A DNA stretch of 64,000 bases, from the NCBI RefSeq assembly GCF_001040945.1, contig NZ_CP011930.1, positions 3,467,021 to 3,531,020 on the forward strand. Reading direction: 5' to 3'. Shown here piece by piece: positions 62,628 through 64,000 of this stretch. Origin of the DNA: Herbaspirillum seropedicae (lineage in GTDB: Bacteria > Pseudomonadota > Gammaproteobacteria > Burkholderiales > Burkholderiaceae_D). The notes below the pieces were generated by a model, which saw only the letters and a program-made list of their open reading frames with translations, searched no databases and was not told the origin of the DNA. How positions within the stretch are numbered: the first letter of the stretch is position 1; each line of letters begins with the position of its first letter. A program made the position numbers and the translations under genes.

Positions 62628-64000
62628 ATGAAGATCAACGATTTGCCCCAGGACCTGCTAGCGCCCACCGACGCTGCCGTCCTGCCCGCCACCGTCCAGC
62701 AGCCCACCCCGGCGCAGCCACAGCCGCAACCCCTGCTTGCGAGCAGCGAGGACGAAGGCGGCTACCCCTACCCGGCGCAGGCCACCCTCATGTCCAGCAC
62801 CGACACCAGCAGCGTGCTCACCTACGCCAACTCCAGTTTCGTCGAGGTCAGCGGTTTCCACCGGGAGCAACTGATCGGCCAACCCCACAACATCGTGCGC
62901 CATCCTGATATGCCGCGCGAGGCTTTTGCCGACATGTGGGCCACGCTGCGGCGCGGCGACGCCTGGACTGCCGTGGTCAAGAACCGCCGCGCCGATGGCC
63001 GCCACTACTGGGTGCGCGCCAACGTCACCCCGATCCGGCGCGGCGGCGGCATCACCGGCTTCCTGTCGGTGCGCACCCAGCCTGCCCCGCATGAAATCCG
63101 TGCTGCTGCAGCGCTGTACCGGCGCTTTCGCGAAGGCCGGGCGCGTGGATTGCGCTTCTGCCACGGGCTGGTGGTGCGTAGCGGCCTGCTCGGCTGGACG
63201 CGCCTGGAACAGGTGCTGCCGGTGCGCTGGCGGCTACGGCTGGCGCTGGCCGCGGGCGGCCTCACCGCGCTGGCCGGCGGCATCCTGGCCGGTGCGCCGT
63301 TAGCGCCGATGGCCGCCAGTGTGCTGCCGCCGCTGGCGCTGGCCTGCCTCTGGCTGGAACGCCGCCTGGCTGCACCGCTGGAATTGGTCCTGCAACAGGC
63401 CAAGGCCGTCGCCTGCGGCCAGCCGGCCCAGACCCAGGGCCTGGACCGCATCGATGAAATCGGCCTGCTGCTGCGTGCAGTCAATCAATCCGGCCTCAAC
63501 CTGCGTGCACTCATTGACGACGTCGCCGCGCAAGTCCAGGGACTGGAACAGGCCAGCCGCCAGATCGCCAGCGACAATGCCGACCTGCGCCAACGCACCG
63601 CCGACACCCACGCCCAATTGCAGCAGACCGCCAGCGCCGCCGAACAGATGGCCACCGCCGTGCGCCACAGCGCCGACAGCGCCCAGGCCGCCCATGCCCA
63701 GGCGCGCCAGACCAGCCAAGCCGCCGCACAAGGGCGCGACATCGTCACCCAGGTCGTGCAGACCATGCACCAGATCGCCGACGCCTCCGGCCGCATTGGC
63801 GAAATCAACGGCCTCATCGACAGCATTGCCTTCCAGACCAACATCCTGGCCCTGAACGCCGCCGTGGAAGCGGCCCGGGCGGGTGAAGCCGGTCGCGGCT
63901 TCGCCGTGGTGGCGGCGGAAGTGCGCACCCTGGCCCAGCGCAGCGCCAGCGCGGCCCGTGAGATCAAGGCCCTGATCGCCCACAGCGTGGGCCAGAGCCA
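62628..64000 (+). CDS. PAS-containing methyl-accepting chemotaxis protein, 3' end beyond the window
   Basis: 457 codons from ATG 62628 ([11 protein letters not shown]) to the right edge; the ribosome binding site is weak. Pro/Gln-rich N-terminus, PAS domain at about 50-145 ([33 protein letters not shown], typical of Aer-type redox sensors), hydrophobic region about 200-245 with two short helices, HAMP-like segment, then the signalling hairpin with [24 protein letters not shown]. The Aer-like layout suggests energy or redox taxis. The missing C-terminus should carry the remaining adaptation helix. Confidence 0.92.
   Translation, partial: MKINDLPQDLLAPTDAAVLPATVQQPTPAQPQPQPLLASSEDEGGYPYPAQATLMSSTDTSSVLTYANSSFVEVSGFHREQLIGQPHNIVRHPDMPREAFADMWATLRRGDAWTAVVKNRRADGRHYWVRANVTPIRRGGGITGFLSVRTQPAPHEIRAAAALYRRFREGRARGLRFCHGLVVRSGLLGWTRLEQVLPVRWRLRLALAAGGLTALAGGILAGAPLAPMAASVLPPLALACLWLERRLAAPLELVLQQAKAVACGQPAQTQGLDRIDEIGLLLRAVNQSGLNLRALIDDVAAQVQGLEQASRQIASDNADLRQRTADTHAQLQQTASAAEQMATAVRHSADSAQAAHAQARQTSQAAAQGRDIVTQVVQTMHQIADASGRIGEINGLIDSIAFQTNILALNAAVEAARAGEAGRGFAVVAAEVRTLAQRSASAAREIKALIAHSVGQS

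Overview
The window is GC-rich, densely coded bacterial chromosome. The gene set points to a betaproteobacterium of the Burkholderiales, most likely an Oxalobacteraceae member such as Herbaspirillum: an EarP/EF-P(Arg32) pair, a GbsR-cydP-cydABX operon, msrPQ-msrA beside a CusR/HprR-type two-component system, and mmsAB. The taxonomic call is inference. No tRNA, rRNA, CRISPR, prophage or insertion sequence was seen.

Left part (1-38.3 kb, minus strand): a type I secretion (T1SS) locus for very large surface proteins. In transcription order it runs: ABC exporter with a degenerate C39-like domain, HlyD-type adaptor, a MotA/TolQ/ExbB-family membrane protein with a long coiled-coil tail, a 3215-residue Ig-repeat adhesin, a 1025-residue relative, and a giant Bap-like adhesin of more than 6020 residues whose C-terminus lies beyond the left edge. 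A TolC-type outer-membrane channel lies just upstream behind its own terminator, and a TPR/glycosyltransferase-like gene precedes it. An AT-rich, gene-free stretch of about 0.9 kb upstream of the exporter probably carries the operon promoter and a long leader. The layout recalls Salmonella SPI-4 (SiiAB proton channel + SiiCDF exporter + SiiE) and LapBCE/LapA systems, but here at least three substrates share one exporter and no MotB/SiiA-like partner is visible.

Middle (40.3-46.1 kb): periplasmic methionine sulfoxide repair (msrP, msrQ, msrA), divergent from a response regulator/sensor kinase pair. A CusR/HprR-like box lies in the shared intergenic region. A PerM-type (AI-2E family) membrane protein follows convergently.

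46.5-50.5 kb: cytochrome bd operon with its GbsR/MarR regulator, preceded by a perfect 24-bp palindrome, plus the small subunits CydP and CydX and a strong terminator. Then come a DUF2867 protein, ohr with its regulator ohrR, and earP-efp.

Right part (54.3-64 kb): a REP-like palindromic element and a 9-bp minisatellite; a FadR-type GntR regulator divergent from denD across a palindromic operator; an operon of substrate-binding protein, mmsA and mmsB (valine/3-hydroxyisobutyrate catabolism) divergent from a LysR regulator; a DJ-1/PfpI protein; and the 5' part of a PAS-containing chemotaxis transducer cut by the right edge.

Most notable observations: the three-adhesin T1SS locus with an apparently lone SiiB-like channel protein; a three-phase helical super-repeat of about 52 units filling about 3750 residues of the giant adhesin; and a 134-residue calcium-loop C-terminal module of identical length in two of the substrates.
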